Source: Sesamum alatum (Eukaryota > Streptophyta > Magnoliopsida > Lamiales > Pedaliaceae). From it: a stretch of 64,000 nt of DNA. Position numbers and translations under genes: made by a program. Shown here piece after piece: positions 1 through 10,672 of the stretch (positions are counted from its first letter, which is position 1; each line of letters opens with the position of its first letter). The notes beneath the pieces are model-generated. The model did not search any database. It saw nothing but the letters and a program-made list of their open reading frames with translations, and was not told where the DNA came from. The stretch lies in assembly GCA_034509735.1 (NCBI GenBank), contig JACGWO010000012.1, positions 1,364,001 to 1,428,000 of the forward strand, given 5' to 3'.

Positions 1-1919
1 ACGGAATTTAAACATGCTTTTAAATTAAAACACGTTTCAAAGGGTGTGCCTTTGAAATTTCCGGGCAATTCGGTGTATCTCATGAACGTATAACATTAAA
101 ATAAATCATGGAGGCCATAGGGTTGAAAATTAAAGAGGGACGAAAATTTAAAACGAGACCTACCCGTTGTCGTTTTCGTCTTCAACGGCTACACGCGTTG
201 TTCCCCGTTTTGCACCAAGATCTCGTTCTTGAGACCCTCCAAATCGTGACCACACGATCCACCCACGTATCTTGCACGTCGTGCTAGCAACGAACAAGTG
301 TATAATTTTTGGAGTGGATGAATCAATAACACATTATCAATTAATGGTATTGATTCATCAAGATTCTAATGTTTCCAAGAACAAAAGAATCAAGAAAATA
401 ATTTTTTCTTGAGAGAGAGAGAGGGCGGGACGAGAGAGATGGGAGAGAGAGATCCGTGTGTTGTGTTGTAGTGTGTGTGTTGGAGATTCATCATCATGTA
501 AATTGTAGGATGCTAGGGGTTTATATAGAAGAGGCGTTTAATCCTCTTTAAACTCCTCTTTTAAGAACTCTAATTTGATTAGGATTTTGACCTAGTCAAA
601 GTCCCTAGTCAAACTAGTGTTTTGACCTAGTCAAAACGATCCTAGCCATCCATCTCTCCCATTGATCTCAACCGTTGATTTAATTTAATTTAATGGAATA
701 TTTTAAAAACCTATTTAAATATTTTCCAAAAGAGGCTAAAAAAATATAAATATTATTTAAGCCCATTAAATAAATTCCTTTGATAAATCCAATTTATCAA
801 TTTAATTCCTTCTATCAAATAGAAAGAATTATTTCTCCAAGAAAAATAAAGGTCCGATTAAATCTAATTTAATCATTCCTTCACTCCAATATTTAATTCC
901 AAATTAAATATTTAATTGTGTGTGGATAGTGTGTGACTCTTTAGGTTCACCATTCAGCTAGACTTGGTCGGATTCCTAGAATCCTCCGTTACCATGGGGT
1001 GGCCATCTAGCAACGGTCCATGGCACTAGAGACTAGGTGAAATATTCAGGGATGAACATTTAGGCTCTAACAGTACGTTTGTCCTTCTGTCTTCGGTCTC
1101 ATCACTTAGTGTCTAGGGCACGGATAACGCAGGTACCCATCTTGGACCTAAGTGTCGGTCTGTCCTCACTAAACGCCGCAAGGGAAACCTTCCCTTCTGT
1201 TCAGTCACTGTGGCCACAGTTTTAGGGACAAGACCTAGAGCATACATGAGACTCAACTGTCAAAGCCTATTGACAGGAGACAGATCCTTTCTTGGAAACT
1301 ACTGTCACTTTGCACCACCAGGACTGCACTAGACATGGCTTATGACTACCAAAGAGAATTCTGGCAATCTCTCACCATATCTAAGATACAGCTCTGATGT
1401 ACAGGTAAACTCAGCAATTCCTCAAGTCAAAGGACTTGACCTGTACCGTTGGAACCGGGAATACTCGTCATACCTTGCAGACCATACTCAAGGTCCATCC
1501 GTAAGACGGTTCCGCGAGTCACCTCAGTCAGCTGCGTCCTCGCATGCTAACCCACTAACACTGCTTAGACGACCCTCGTCACCCGTCGATGAAACACGAC
1601 AGCAGGTGCTAGTGCAAGTCTCAAATGGAATCCCGGTACCCATTTTCGGGATTCCTTGACTTGGAGATTTCCGGACTGATTCGGGAAGACTGATTTCATG
1701 GACCACCTCCAAGCGTAGTCCCAGTCCCCGAAATTGATTCTCAGTCCGTGGGCTTTGTTTGCGTAGTGAACAGATATAGAAAAAGTGAACACAAACAAAG
1801 TAATGCCAAATGAAATTCACTTCTTTATTTCATCAATGATTTATCAAACACCCCATAATTGTCTAGACATAGGTTACATATACCGCCAAAAATTGGCTTA
1901 CATGGTCACCTATTCTACA
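1..1919 (-). repeat. Element E: copia family 1 LTR, cut by window start
   Basis: This is a family 1 LTR in minus orientation. Position 1 corresponds to base 69 of the complete LTR at 9971-11967, so about 68 bp lie outside the window. The element-orientation 5' end is at 1919, where the usual TGTTAGAA start appears as TGTAGAA. It carries the inverted TATA box (521-527), the W-box cluster (586-634) and GA/GT tracts at about 412-482. Several details, such as the bases at about 1728-1745, match the first part of the B 5' LTR (12675-13376) better than they match A or C. Its internal region, if any, would lie left of the window. It could equally be a solo LTR. Confidence 0.85.
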
Positions 1920-1920
1920 C

Positions 1921-3528
1921 ATCCAATAACACATTATCAATTAATGGTATTGATTCATCAAGATTCTAATGTTCCAAGAACAAAAAAATCAAGAAAAACT
2001 ATTTTTCTTGAGAGAGAGAGGGGCGGACGACGAGAAGATGGAGAGAGAGAGAAAACCGTGTGTGTGTGTTTGTGTGTGTGTGTTGGAGTTCATCATCCTG
2101 TAATTGTAGGATGCTAGGGTTTATATAGAAGAGAGTTAATCCTCTTTAAACTCCTCTTTTAAGAACTCTAATTTGATTAGGATTTTGACCTAGTCAAAGT
2201 CCTAGTCAAACTAGTGTTTTGACCTAGTCAAACGATCCTAGCCATCCATCTCTTCCCATTAATCTCAACCGTTGATTTAATTTAATTTAATGGAAATATT
2301 TAAAACCTATTTAAATATTTCCAAGAGGCTAAAATAAATTATAAATATTATTAAGCCCATTAAATAAATCCTTTTGATAAATCCAATTTTATCAATTTAA
2401 TTCCTTCTATCAAATAGAAAGAATTATTTCTTCCAAGAAAAATAAAGGTCACCGATTAAATCTAATTTAATCATTCCTTCACTCCAATATTTAATTTCAA
2501 ATTAAATATTTAATTGTGTGTGGATAGTGTGTGACTCTTTTAGGTTCACCATTCAGCTAGACTGTCGGATTCCTAGAATCCGTCCGTTACCATGGGTGGC
2601 CGTCTAGCAACGGTCCATGGCACTAGAGACTAGGTGAAATATTCAGGGGCATGAACATTTAGGCTCTAACAGTACGCTTGTCCTTCTGTCTTCGGTTCTC
2701 ATCACTTAGTGTCTAGGGCACGGATAACGCAGGCACCATCTTGGACCTAAGTGTCGGTCTGTCCTCACTAAACGCCGCAAGGGAAACCTTCCCTTCTGTT
2801 CAGTCACTGTGGCCACAGTTTTAGGGACAAGACCTAGAGCATACATGAGACTCAACTGTCAAAACCTATTGACAGGAGACAGATCCTTTCTTGGAAACTA
2901 CTGTCACTTTGCACACCAGGACTGCACTAGACATGGCTTATGACTACCAAGAGAATTCTGGCAATCTCTCACCATATCTAAGATACAGTTCTGATGTACA
3001 GGTAAACTCAGTAATTCCTCAAGTCAAAGGACTTGAACTGTACCGTTGGAACCGGGAATACTCGTCATACCTTGCAGACCATACTCAAGGTCCTCCGTAA
3101 GACGGTTCCCACGAGTCACCTCAGTCAGCTGCGTCTAGCAGGCTAACCCACTAACACTGCTTTAGACGATCCTCGTCACCCGTCGATGAAACACGACAGC
3201 AGATGCTTAGTGCAAGTCTCAAATGGAATCCCGGTACCCATTTTCGGGATTCCTTGACTTGGAGATTTCCGGACTGATTCGGGAAGACTGATTCCATGGA
3301 CCTACCTCCAAGCGTAGTCCCAGTCCCCGAAATCGAATCTCAGTCCGTGGGCTCTGTTTGCGTAGTGAACAGATATGAAAAAATAGGTGCAAGTGAACAC
3401 AAACAAAGTAATGCCAAATGAAAATTCACTTCTTTATTCATTAATGATTTATCAAAACACTTATAATTGTCTAGACATAGGTTACATATACCCGCCAAAA
3501 TTGGCTTACATGGTCACCTATTCTAACA
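1921..3528 (-). repeat. Element A: 3' LTR, truncated
   Basis: The element-orientation start TGTTAGAA is at 3528, directly after the polypurine tract of element A. The sequence then follows the complete LTR at 9971-11967 with few substitutions. The last ~390 bp (the U5 side) are missing: the copy stops at 1921, where LTR E begins. It keeps an inverted TATA box at 2121-2127 and the W-box cluster at 2184-2231. Single-base indels in homopolymers are frequent compared with other copies. The truncation could reflect insertion of E into this LTR, a deletion, or a misassembly between LTRs. Confidence 0.82.
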
Positions 3529-3539
3529 ATCTCCCACTT
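3529..3539 (-). other. Polypurine tract of element A
   Basis: Read on the minus strand this is AAGTGGGAGAT, immediately upstream of the LTR start. The same tract precedes the 3' LTRs of B and C. In LTR retrotransposons it primes plus-strand DNA synthesis. Confidence 0.8.
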
Positions 3540-3544
3540 GACCT

Positions 3545-6500
3545 TTAAAGCCAATCACCCATATGCCTAATCCCCATCTTCTCAAGATGTTGCGTATGAG
3601 CACTTTGCGACATAGGCTTTGTCAGCGGGTCTGCTGTGTTGTCTGCTGAGTTGACTCGGTCCATCCGAACGTCACTCTTCCTACCATTTCTCTAAGAAGA
3701 TGGTAGCGTCTAAGAATGTGTTTGGAACGGTGGTGAGATCTCGGTTCCTTCGCTTGCGCTATTGCACCGTTGTTATCACAGAAGATGACAACGGGCTCGG
3801 CGATGCTAGCACCACACCCAACTCTTGGATGTAGTTTCTCATCCAAACCGCTTCCTTGGCAGCTTCTGAAGCTGCTATGTATTCAGCCTCAGTGGTGGAG
3901 TCAGCAGTGGTTGCTTGCTTGGAACTTTTCCAAGCCACTACTCCTCCGTTGAGCTTGAATACATACCCCGATTTGAGACTTGGCATCATCGTCATCAGAC
4001 TGGAAGCTGGCGTCGCTAAAGTCTTCCAGAATTAGTTTTCCATTGCCATAGACTAAGAACATTTCCTTAGTCCTCCTTAGGTACTTAAGGATGCCCTTAA
4101 CTGCATTCCAATGTGCCTCTCCTGCACAGGACTGATATCTGCTAGTCACGCTTAAAGCGTATGCAATGTCAGGCCTGGTGCAGTGGACCGCATATTGGAT
4201 GCTACCTACGGCAGAAGCATAGGGATGACTTTCATCTTTTCAAGTTCCTCATCAGTCTGCGGGGACTGTTTCTTGGACAACTTGATCCCATGCCTCATAG
4301 GAAGGAACCCTCGTTTGGAGTTGTCCATTCGATATCTCTTTAGGACTTTCTCCATATACGAGTTTTGGGTGAGCCCTAACATCCTTTTAGATCTGTCCCT
4401 GACAATCTGGATGCCTAGGATGTAGGATGCTTCACCCAAGTCCTTCATGGAAAACTTGGTTGACAGCCATGCTTTCGTGTTTCCTAACATTCTGACGTCA
4501 TTTCCAATGAGCAGAATGTCATCCACGTAAAGCACTAGGAACACTATGGAGCTCCCACTGACCTTCTTGTATACACAAGGGTCGGATTCGTTTTTGATGA
4601 AGTCATAACCCCGTATTACCTCATCAAATCGAATGTTCCAACTCCGGGAAGCTTGTTTGAGGCCATAGATGGACTTCTGGAGACGACAGTCTTTCTGTTC
4701 TTCTCCAGCGACCGTGAAACCCTCCGGCTGATCCATATAGATCTCTTCTTCAACGAAGCCGTTTGAGGAAGGCCGTTTTCACGTCCATCTGCCATATTTC
4801 ATAGTCAAACCATGCTGCTATGGCAAGCAGGATCCGAATGGATTTAGCCATGGCTACTAGCGAGTAGGTATCCTCAAAATCGACCCCGGGTCGTTGAGTG
4901 TATCCCTTACCTACAAGCCTAGCCTTGAAGGTAGTGACCTCTCCATCAACGCCGAGTTTGCGCTTGTAGACCCACTTACAGCCCACTGGCTTAACACCTT
5001 TTCGGTGGATCTACAAGTCTCCAAACTTGGTTCTCGCTCATGGAGTCCATTTCGGTTTTCATGGCCTCAAGCCATTTCCCAGAGTCGATGTCTGACATCG
5101 CTTCCCGTATGTCTTAGGATCGTTATCCAGAAAGATCGGTCGCACCTAGAAATCCATATCTCACTGGAGGTCTGGATTCTCTAGTGGACCTTCGGAGAAC
5201 GGGAACGTTAGTGGTAAACTGTGGGCGCTGACTGTATCGGAGCCGGCGGTTCAGGGGCCGGGGCTGGCCTGCCTTGAGGTTGTCCTTCATGCCTAGCATG
5301 TTGGACTTCTCTAGGTAGGTCAGTCCTCCTAGTGTCTATCCTGAATCCTCTAGGTGAGGTTTCCGCGACTGTTTCTGATGGCTGAGTTCCATCACTTGAT
5401 TCCTCAAGGATCAGCTCATCAGGTTGGATATCCTCTGGGAAGCCTTGCTCCAAGAATACTGCATTCCTTGAAACAAATACCTTTTGTTCCAAGGGTCATA
5501 AAAGTAATAACCCGCAGTTTCTTTAGGGTATCCAACGAACCTGCATAGGCTAGACCTGGATTCTAGCTTATCTCCCACTAACCTCTTGACGTATGCGGGG
5601 CTACCCCACACTTTCAAGTAGTTGTAGGATGCAGGCTTGCCGTGCCATATCTCATATGGCGTTTGGGTCACTACACTAGTAGGCGCCAAATTCAATAACT
5701 TGGCTGCCGTTTCTAATGCATAACCCCAAAACGATAGGGGCAATTTGGTAAAACTCATCATGGAACGAACCATGTCCAACAGGGTTCGGTTCCTCCTTTC
5801 AGAGACGCCATTTAACTGTGGTGTTCCGGGAGGTGTCCATTCTGATGTTATACCATGTTCCTTTAGATAATCTAGGAATTTGGCACTAAGGTATTCACCG
5901 CCTCGGTCTGACCGTAGGACTTTAATTTTGCAGTTGGTTTGATTCTCCACTTCAAGTCTGAATTCTTTAAACCTCTCAAGAGCTTCAGACTTGTACCTCA
6001 TCAGGTAAACATAACCATACCGTGAATGATCATCGGTGAAGGTTATGAAGTAGGAGAACCCACCTCGGGCCTGCGTCCTTAGTGGTCCACACACGTCTGT
6101 ATGGACCAAGTCCAACAGACCTGTGGCAAGCCTGCTTTGTCCTACAAAGGGCTTCTTGGTCATTTTCCCTCTTAGACAAGATTCACAAGTTGGTAGATTA
6201 CTCAAGTCCCCAACCTCTAGGTTCTTTGAGTCTACCAACCTTTTCATCCTATCTTGGGATATGTGACCTAGCCTAGCGTGCCACAGACGTGCGTTCCCGT
6301 TATTATCTAATTTCCGTTTGTGTTGAGCGTTAAGAACGAAATTTGTTTGTTGCAAGATATAGAGCCCATTATGTAATGTACCAAGTAGATGAGCAATTCC
6401 ACACCTCATCAAATAAAAGCAATTTTTATTGATTTTAAACTCATAACCATTATTGTCTAACAATGGAATGGAAATGATGTTTTTAATCATACTGGGTACA

Positions 6501-7599
6501 AAATAAACTTGCTCTAATTCTATGCTAATGGTATCACTAATAACTAAAGTGGCGGATCCTACTGCTTCTGCCGAGATGGCCTTGCCATTTCCGAGCTTCA
6601 GGATCATAGTCCCCGCTACTTAGTTTTCTGCTTCTTTTCAACACCTGCAAATCATTGCAAATGTGAGCTCCACAGCCGGTATCCAATACCCAAGAGGCAG
6701 AATTAGTGACCATGTTAACCTCAATCACAAATATACCTTGGTTTGAGAAGAGTTTGGGGCACTCTCTCTTCCAATGCCCTTTCTCACGGCAGTTGATACA
6801 TATGTCATATGCCTTCGATTGTTGCTTGGAGACAACCTTTCCCTTTCCTTTGCCTTTCCCCTCTTTGGCAATGGGAACACTCTGAGTGTTCGTAGCTGCT
6901 ATGACTGCCTTTCCCTTCCCTTTCTTCCTTTTCCAACGTCCGGCACCCTTGCCTTTCGTCTTGGAAGTAGAAGCACCTCCAAACAATACCGAAGGCGTGG
7001 ACTTCTTAGTCGTTGACTCGTATTGCACCAACATATTGATCAACTCATGAATACCCTTCTCAAGTGCATTCATGTTGTAGTTGACAATAAATTGATCAAA
7101 GGAGGGTGGGAGTGACTGAAGGATCACATCTATGTACGTTTCGTTATCGAGACCTGCCTTTAGGTCCTCGAGCTTTTCCACTAGGGTAAGCATTTTAACC
7201 CCATGTTCTTGTACAGAGGATCCTTCTGTCATTTTAGTTCCAAAGAACGCCTTGGTCGCGACATACCCTAGTATGCCGGTCCGGGACTGCATAGCAATCC
7301 TTAAGGCGAGCCATTATGGAAGGGACATCGTCTAGCCTTTCATATTGCTTCTGAATCTCATTGGTCATCGAAGCAAGTATGATGCTACGAACCTTCCGGT
7401 TATCCTTATGCCAAGTCTCGAACGTCTCACGTTCCTCTGGCGTGGATCCTTCCGGTAAGGTCCTAGGGAGAGGCTCGTCCATGACGTAGCCTTGGTTCTC
7501 ATAATCCAGGACTATCCTGAGATTGCGCAACCAGTCGTTGTAGTTGGTTCCATTAAATTTGTTTGTCTCAAGAATGGTTGAAAGTGGGTTCTTAGACAT
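3545..7599 (-). pseudogene. Element A: copia gag-pol, multiply frameshifted
   Basis: This is a Ty1/copia polyprotein gene aligned end to end with the one in element C (24142-28194). The start is the ATG at 7599 (MSKNPLST...) and the stop is at 3545-3547. Gag, the CCHC knuckle, the DTG protease motif, the integrase, reverse transcriptase (YVDD) and RNase H are all recognisable. The frame breaks at least a dozen times through single-base gains or losses, near 7266, 6608, 5490, 5217, 5104, 5131, 5000, 4762, 4226, 3975, 3806 and 3674, mostly in short homopolymers. Substitutions relative to C are present but sparse, about 1-2% by eye. The serine codon that is nonsense in C is intact here. No functional polyprotein can be made if the sequence is correct. 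The pattern also fits uncorrected long-read errors, so pseudogene status is provisional. Confidence 0.88.
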
Positions 7600-9104
7600 T
7601 TTAAAAATCTACATGTTGAAAAAACAACGCGCGATCAGCAGAAAGTAAAGACGGTGGTTTGATAAAAAATAATTAAATGCTTGGTCTTTAGTCATTTAAT
7701 CCTCCCACTATTTATACGAAAACACGGTACTCTCAAACGTAGTTTTCGGGACATCCTTTCCTAGTGGGCTTGGGATCCACAGCGATTTTTCCCATACCCC
7801 GCTTTTACGATTCGCATGGAAAAGATCCTGTGGGAGGTATTCCATACCATTCTCGTTCCACGAGATTCCCAAGATTATTGCCTCACCCTTTTGCATGATC
7901 CCGAGGACTCCAAGCGAATCATGCTAATTAGGCGTTAGACCCGACCCAATTGACCGAGCCATGGACCCACTAGTACCCCCACGACTCGTGAGACAGGTAG
8001 CAGCAGCCCATTTTTCGTTCATGACATAGTGCAGCTTCTTTTAAGTACAATAACGTGCCACGACTCGTGAGACCACGCTATTGACCTAAAACAGCTTCCT
8101 CACTATGCCACGGATTGGAAGGCATGGACGAACTCCTAGAGTTCATGTCCACTTTATCTAGGGTCTAATATTTTAACATTGGTCCAACCAATGTGAGAGT
8201 AATAATGACCGAGATCTCATACTATATCCATACATTCATCCAAAAATGCATAAATGAAATTCATCCATAGCAGTTATACATGATAAATAAAACCCATTCA
8301 TCCATCACAATAACCACATGCAAAATTAAAGCCTAGCACGCCCCTGTTGGATGATCACAAGCCCGAATCCTATGCGATCCACTGAGCCCGCAGTGGATCT
8401 ATGGTCAATCTAGGGTTGGTCCTATACTATTACAATAATAGTAACCCAATCATCATTCTGATGGGCCTTGGTCTCTTTTTCTCTTTCTTCACTTCATGGA
8501 AAACGCCAAGGGACCTCCGGTCTGGGCTCTCCATGTGGTCCTTCCTTCTTCTCCACCAATTACAAAAAGGAAACCTCACTCCTAGTCTACTCTCATTACA
8601 TATAAAAAAATTAGAAACCCCAGCGAAACCCCGGGGGAGTACATAAGGAGGGAGGTAGAAAGCCTTATTATTCCAAGGCACTAGAAAGAGAGAAGGAGAA
8701 AGCAGTTAAAGAGGCACACAGGCCCAACAGTAAATTAAACCATACATTCGGTCTAGGGCTCGTGATCATCCATTTCCATCCAACACACATAATTACATGA
8801 TCCAATCACATAATCATAATATTCCAACAACACATGATTTCCAATCACATCAATCCAAGATGAAAATAAATGAACAGGTGCGTAACGTGTGAAAATAAAT
8901 ATAGATATTGGCAATGTAAAATTTTTCGTTTTAGGAAAACCTTTCCTCATTATTTTAAGTAAAATAACCCCGGGATTCCAAATCCATTTATTTTACTCCT
9001 AAAATAATGTCTTTAGGAATTTATGAAAAATTGAACCCAAAAAACGAAATTTTCAGAATTAATTCAAAATTAAAACTGAAAATAAATTTAAAAATAAAAT
9101 TACA

Positions 9105-9124
9105 CTAGGGTTTCAAAACCCTAG
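9105..9124. repeat. Telobox-like inverted repeat, element A leader
   Basis: Two 9-bp arms, CTAGGGTTT and AAACCCTAG, are separated by CA. They sit exactly at the gag-side border of the GC-rich tract. The arm resembles the plant telobox AAACCCTA. The same site occurs in C (29702-29721) and, with one changed base, in B (15544-15563). Confidence 0.75.
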
Positions 9125-9133
9125 CCAAGGAGC

Positions 9134-9755
9134 CACCGGTCGCCGCCGCCTGCAGCAGTCGGCCGCCGGGCGCGCAGGGCAGCAGGCCCTGCCTGCCGCC
9201 TCTGCGCGCGCGCAGGCACCGCCTTGCCGGGCGCGCGCGCGCAGGCCCCTGCCTGTGTGCGCGCGCCTGGCCGGCATCAGTCTGCGCGGCCTGGCGCATC
9301 GGCAGGCCGACGCGCGCGCAGGCTCCTTTGCCTGTGCGCGCGCGCTGGCCTGCTGGCCCCCGGCCGCGTCCCTGCGTCGTGCGCAGAGCGCGCGCGCAGA
9401 CGCGCACTGGGCGTGCCTGCCGGGCGCGCGCGCGCAGACGCCTCCGTCTGCGTGCGCGCGCGCCTGGCGGCGCGCCTGGTGCCCGTCCGCGCGCGGGCTC
9501 CTCCGCCCGCCAGCCTTGCGCGCGCGCGCGCATGGGCGCGCCTGCCGGGCGCGCGCGCGCAGACACCTCTGTCTGCCCGCGCGCGCGCCTGGAGGCGTTT
9601 CCATGCGCGCACGCCCGCGCGCAGCCAACCCGGCTGCGCGCTGCCCCTGCGCGGCCGGCAGCGCGCGCGCGCGCAGGCTTCCCATGCCTGCGCGCGTCTG
9701 CCCTGCCGGCAGCGCTCGGCTGCGCGCGGCCAGCCTTCCCGGCTGGCCGGCTGTG
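9134..9755 (-). repeat. GC-rich hairpin tract, element A leader
   Basis: About 620 bp of almost pure G+C with many GCGCGC runs, inside an AT-rich element. It contains successive short inverted repeats. One at 9433-9452 has 8-bp arms (CGCAGACG/CGTCTGCG) and loop CCTC. One at 9559-9576 has 7-bp arms (GCAGACA/TGTCTGC) and the same loop. Others are at 9242-9255 and 9319-9334. A segment of about 180 bp (about 9511-9689) is absent from the C copy. Open frames of up to 228 codons on both strands are a by-product of base composition, since TAA, TAG and TGA are rare here. Confidence 0.85.
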
Positions 9756-9956
9756 ACGTTTTCTCGTTTTTTCAGATTAATTCCCATCCCGATTCCCAAG
9801 AAAAACAGAAAATACCAATATTCAGCAATTCACACGAATTAAAAGCAATAAAATAACATGCTTCAAGAATCAAGAAATTCAAGATTTAATTACAACATGC
9901 TATTTCACGTTTCATGCTTAAAACGCACATAAACCCTAGGCCTATACACCGAACCG

Positions 9957-9969
9957 GGCTCTGATACCA
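9957..9969 (-). other. Primer binding site of element A (tRNA-iMet)
   Basis: The minus strand reads TGGTATCAGAGCC, the complement of the 3' end of plant initiator tRNA-Met. It lies one base inside the LTR end at 9971. Confidence 0.92.
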
Positions 9970-10558
9970 CTGAAAGATTATGTGGATCGTCCCGGGAAAA
10001 AGCGCGGATGCGGAAGCGCGGTATAATTAAAAATTAAAACGGAATTTAAACATGCTTTTAAATTAAAAAAACACGTTTCAAAGGGTGTGCCTTTGAAATT
10101 TTCCCGGGCATTCGGTGTATCTCATGAACGTATAACATAAAATAAATCATGGAGGCCATAGGGTTGAAAATTAAAGAGGGACGAAAATTTAAAACGAGAC
10201 CTACCCGTTGTCGTTTTCGTCTTCAACGGCTACACGCGTTGTTCCCCGTTTTGCACCAAGATCCCGTCTTTGAGACCCTCTAATTTGTGACACACGATCC
10301 ACCCACGTATCTTGCACGTCGTACTAGCAACGAACAAGTGTATAATTTTGGAGTGGATGAATCAATAACACATTATCAATTAATGGTATTGATTCATCAA
10401 GATTCTAATGTTCCAAGAACAAAAGAATCAAGAAAAACTATTTTCTTGAGAGAGAGAGGGGCGGACGAGAGAGATGGGAGAGAGAGAGAAACCGTGTGTG
10501 TGTGTTGTGTGTGTGTGTTGGAGTTTCATCATCCTGTAAATTGTAGGATGCTAGGGGT

Positions 10559-10565
10559 TTATATA
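10559..10565 (-). promoter_or_regulatory. TATA box in A 5' LTR
   Basis: TATATAA on the minus strand, conserved at the same LTR position in every family 1 copy. It lies about 60-110 bp downstream of the W-box cluster and just upstream of purine/pyrimidine-biased tracts. Transcription is expected to start about 30 bp beyond it. Confidence 0.7.
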
Positions 10566-10623
10566 GAAGAGGAGTTTAATCCTCTTTAAACTCCTCTTTT
10601 AAGAACTCTAATTTGATTAGGAT

Positions 10624-10672
10624 TTTGACCTAGTCAAAGTCCTAGTCAAACTAGTGTTTTGACCTAGTCAAA
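10624..10672 (-). promoter_or_regulatory. W-box (TTGAC) cluster in A 5' LTR
   Basis: Five TTGACC/TTGACT cores on both strands in about 50 bp, 60-110 bp upstream of the TATA box. TTGAC(C/T) is the established WRKY-factor site. Factor binding here is inferred. Confidence 0.6.

Larger units (their letters stand above)
7600..9956 (-). other. Element A: long 5' leader between PBS and gag
   Basis: This non-coding internal leader of about 2.36 kb runs from the primer binding site to the gag ATG. It holds, in element order, a short AT-rich stretch, the GC-rich hairpin tract (9134-9755), a telobox-like inverted repeat (9105-9124), an AT-rich zone, and about 400 bp before gag with two copies of a CACGAGTCGTG-type palindrome (near 7984 and 8057). 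Open frames in it are short or lie in the low-complexity GC tract, and I do not call them genes. Confidence 0.8.

Noticed and set aside
1342..1659. Open frames of 60-110 codons inside LTRs (also 1785-2117, 2891-3100, 10287-10589, 32792-33052, 33205-33432)
   Set aside because: Not shared between LTR copies in length or frame, and located in promoter or leader sequence with no known protein motif.
2000..2100. Microsatellite GA/GT tracts as independent loci
   Set aside because: They occur at the same place in every LTR copy downstream of the TATA box, so they belong to the LTR leader.
9105..9856. Long overlapping open frames (up to 228 codons) on both strands of the GC tract
   Set aside because: They arise because stop codons are rare in GCGCGC-rich sequence, read as Ala/Arg-rich low-complexity peptides in several frames at once, and are not conserved between A, B and C.
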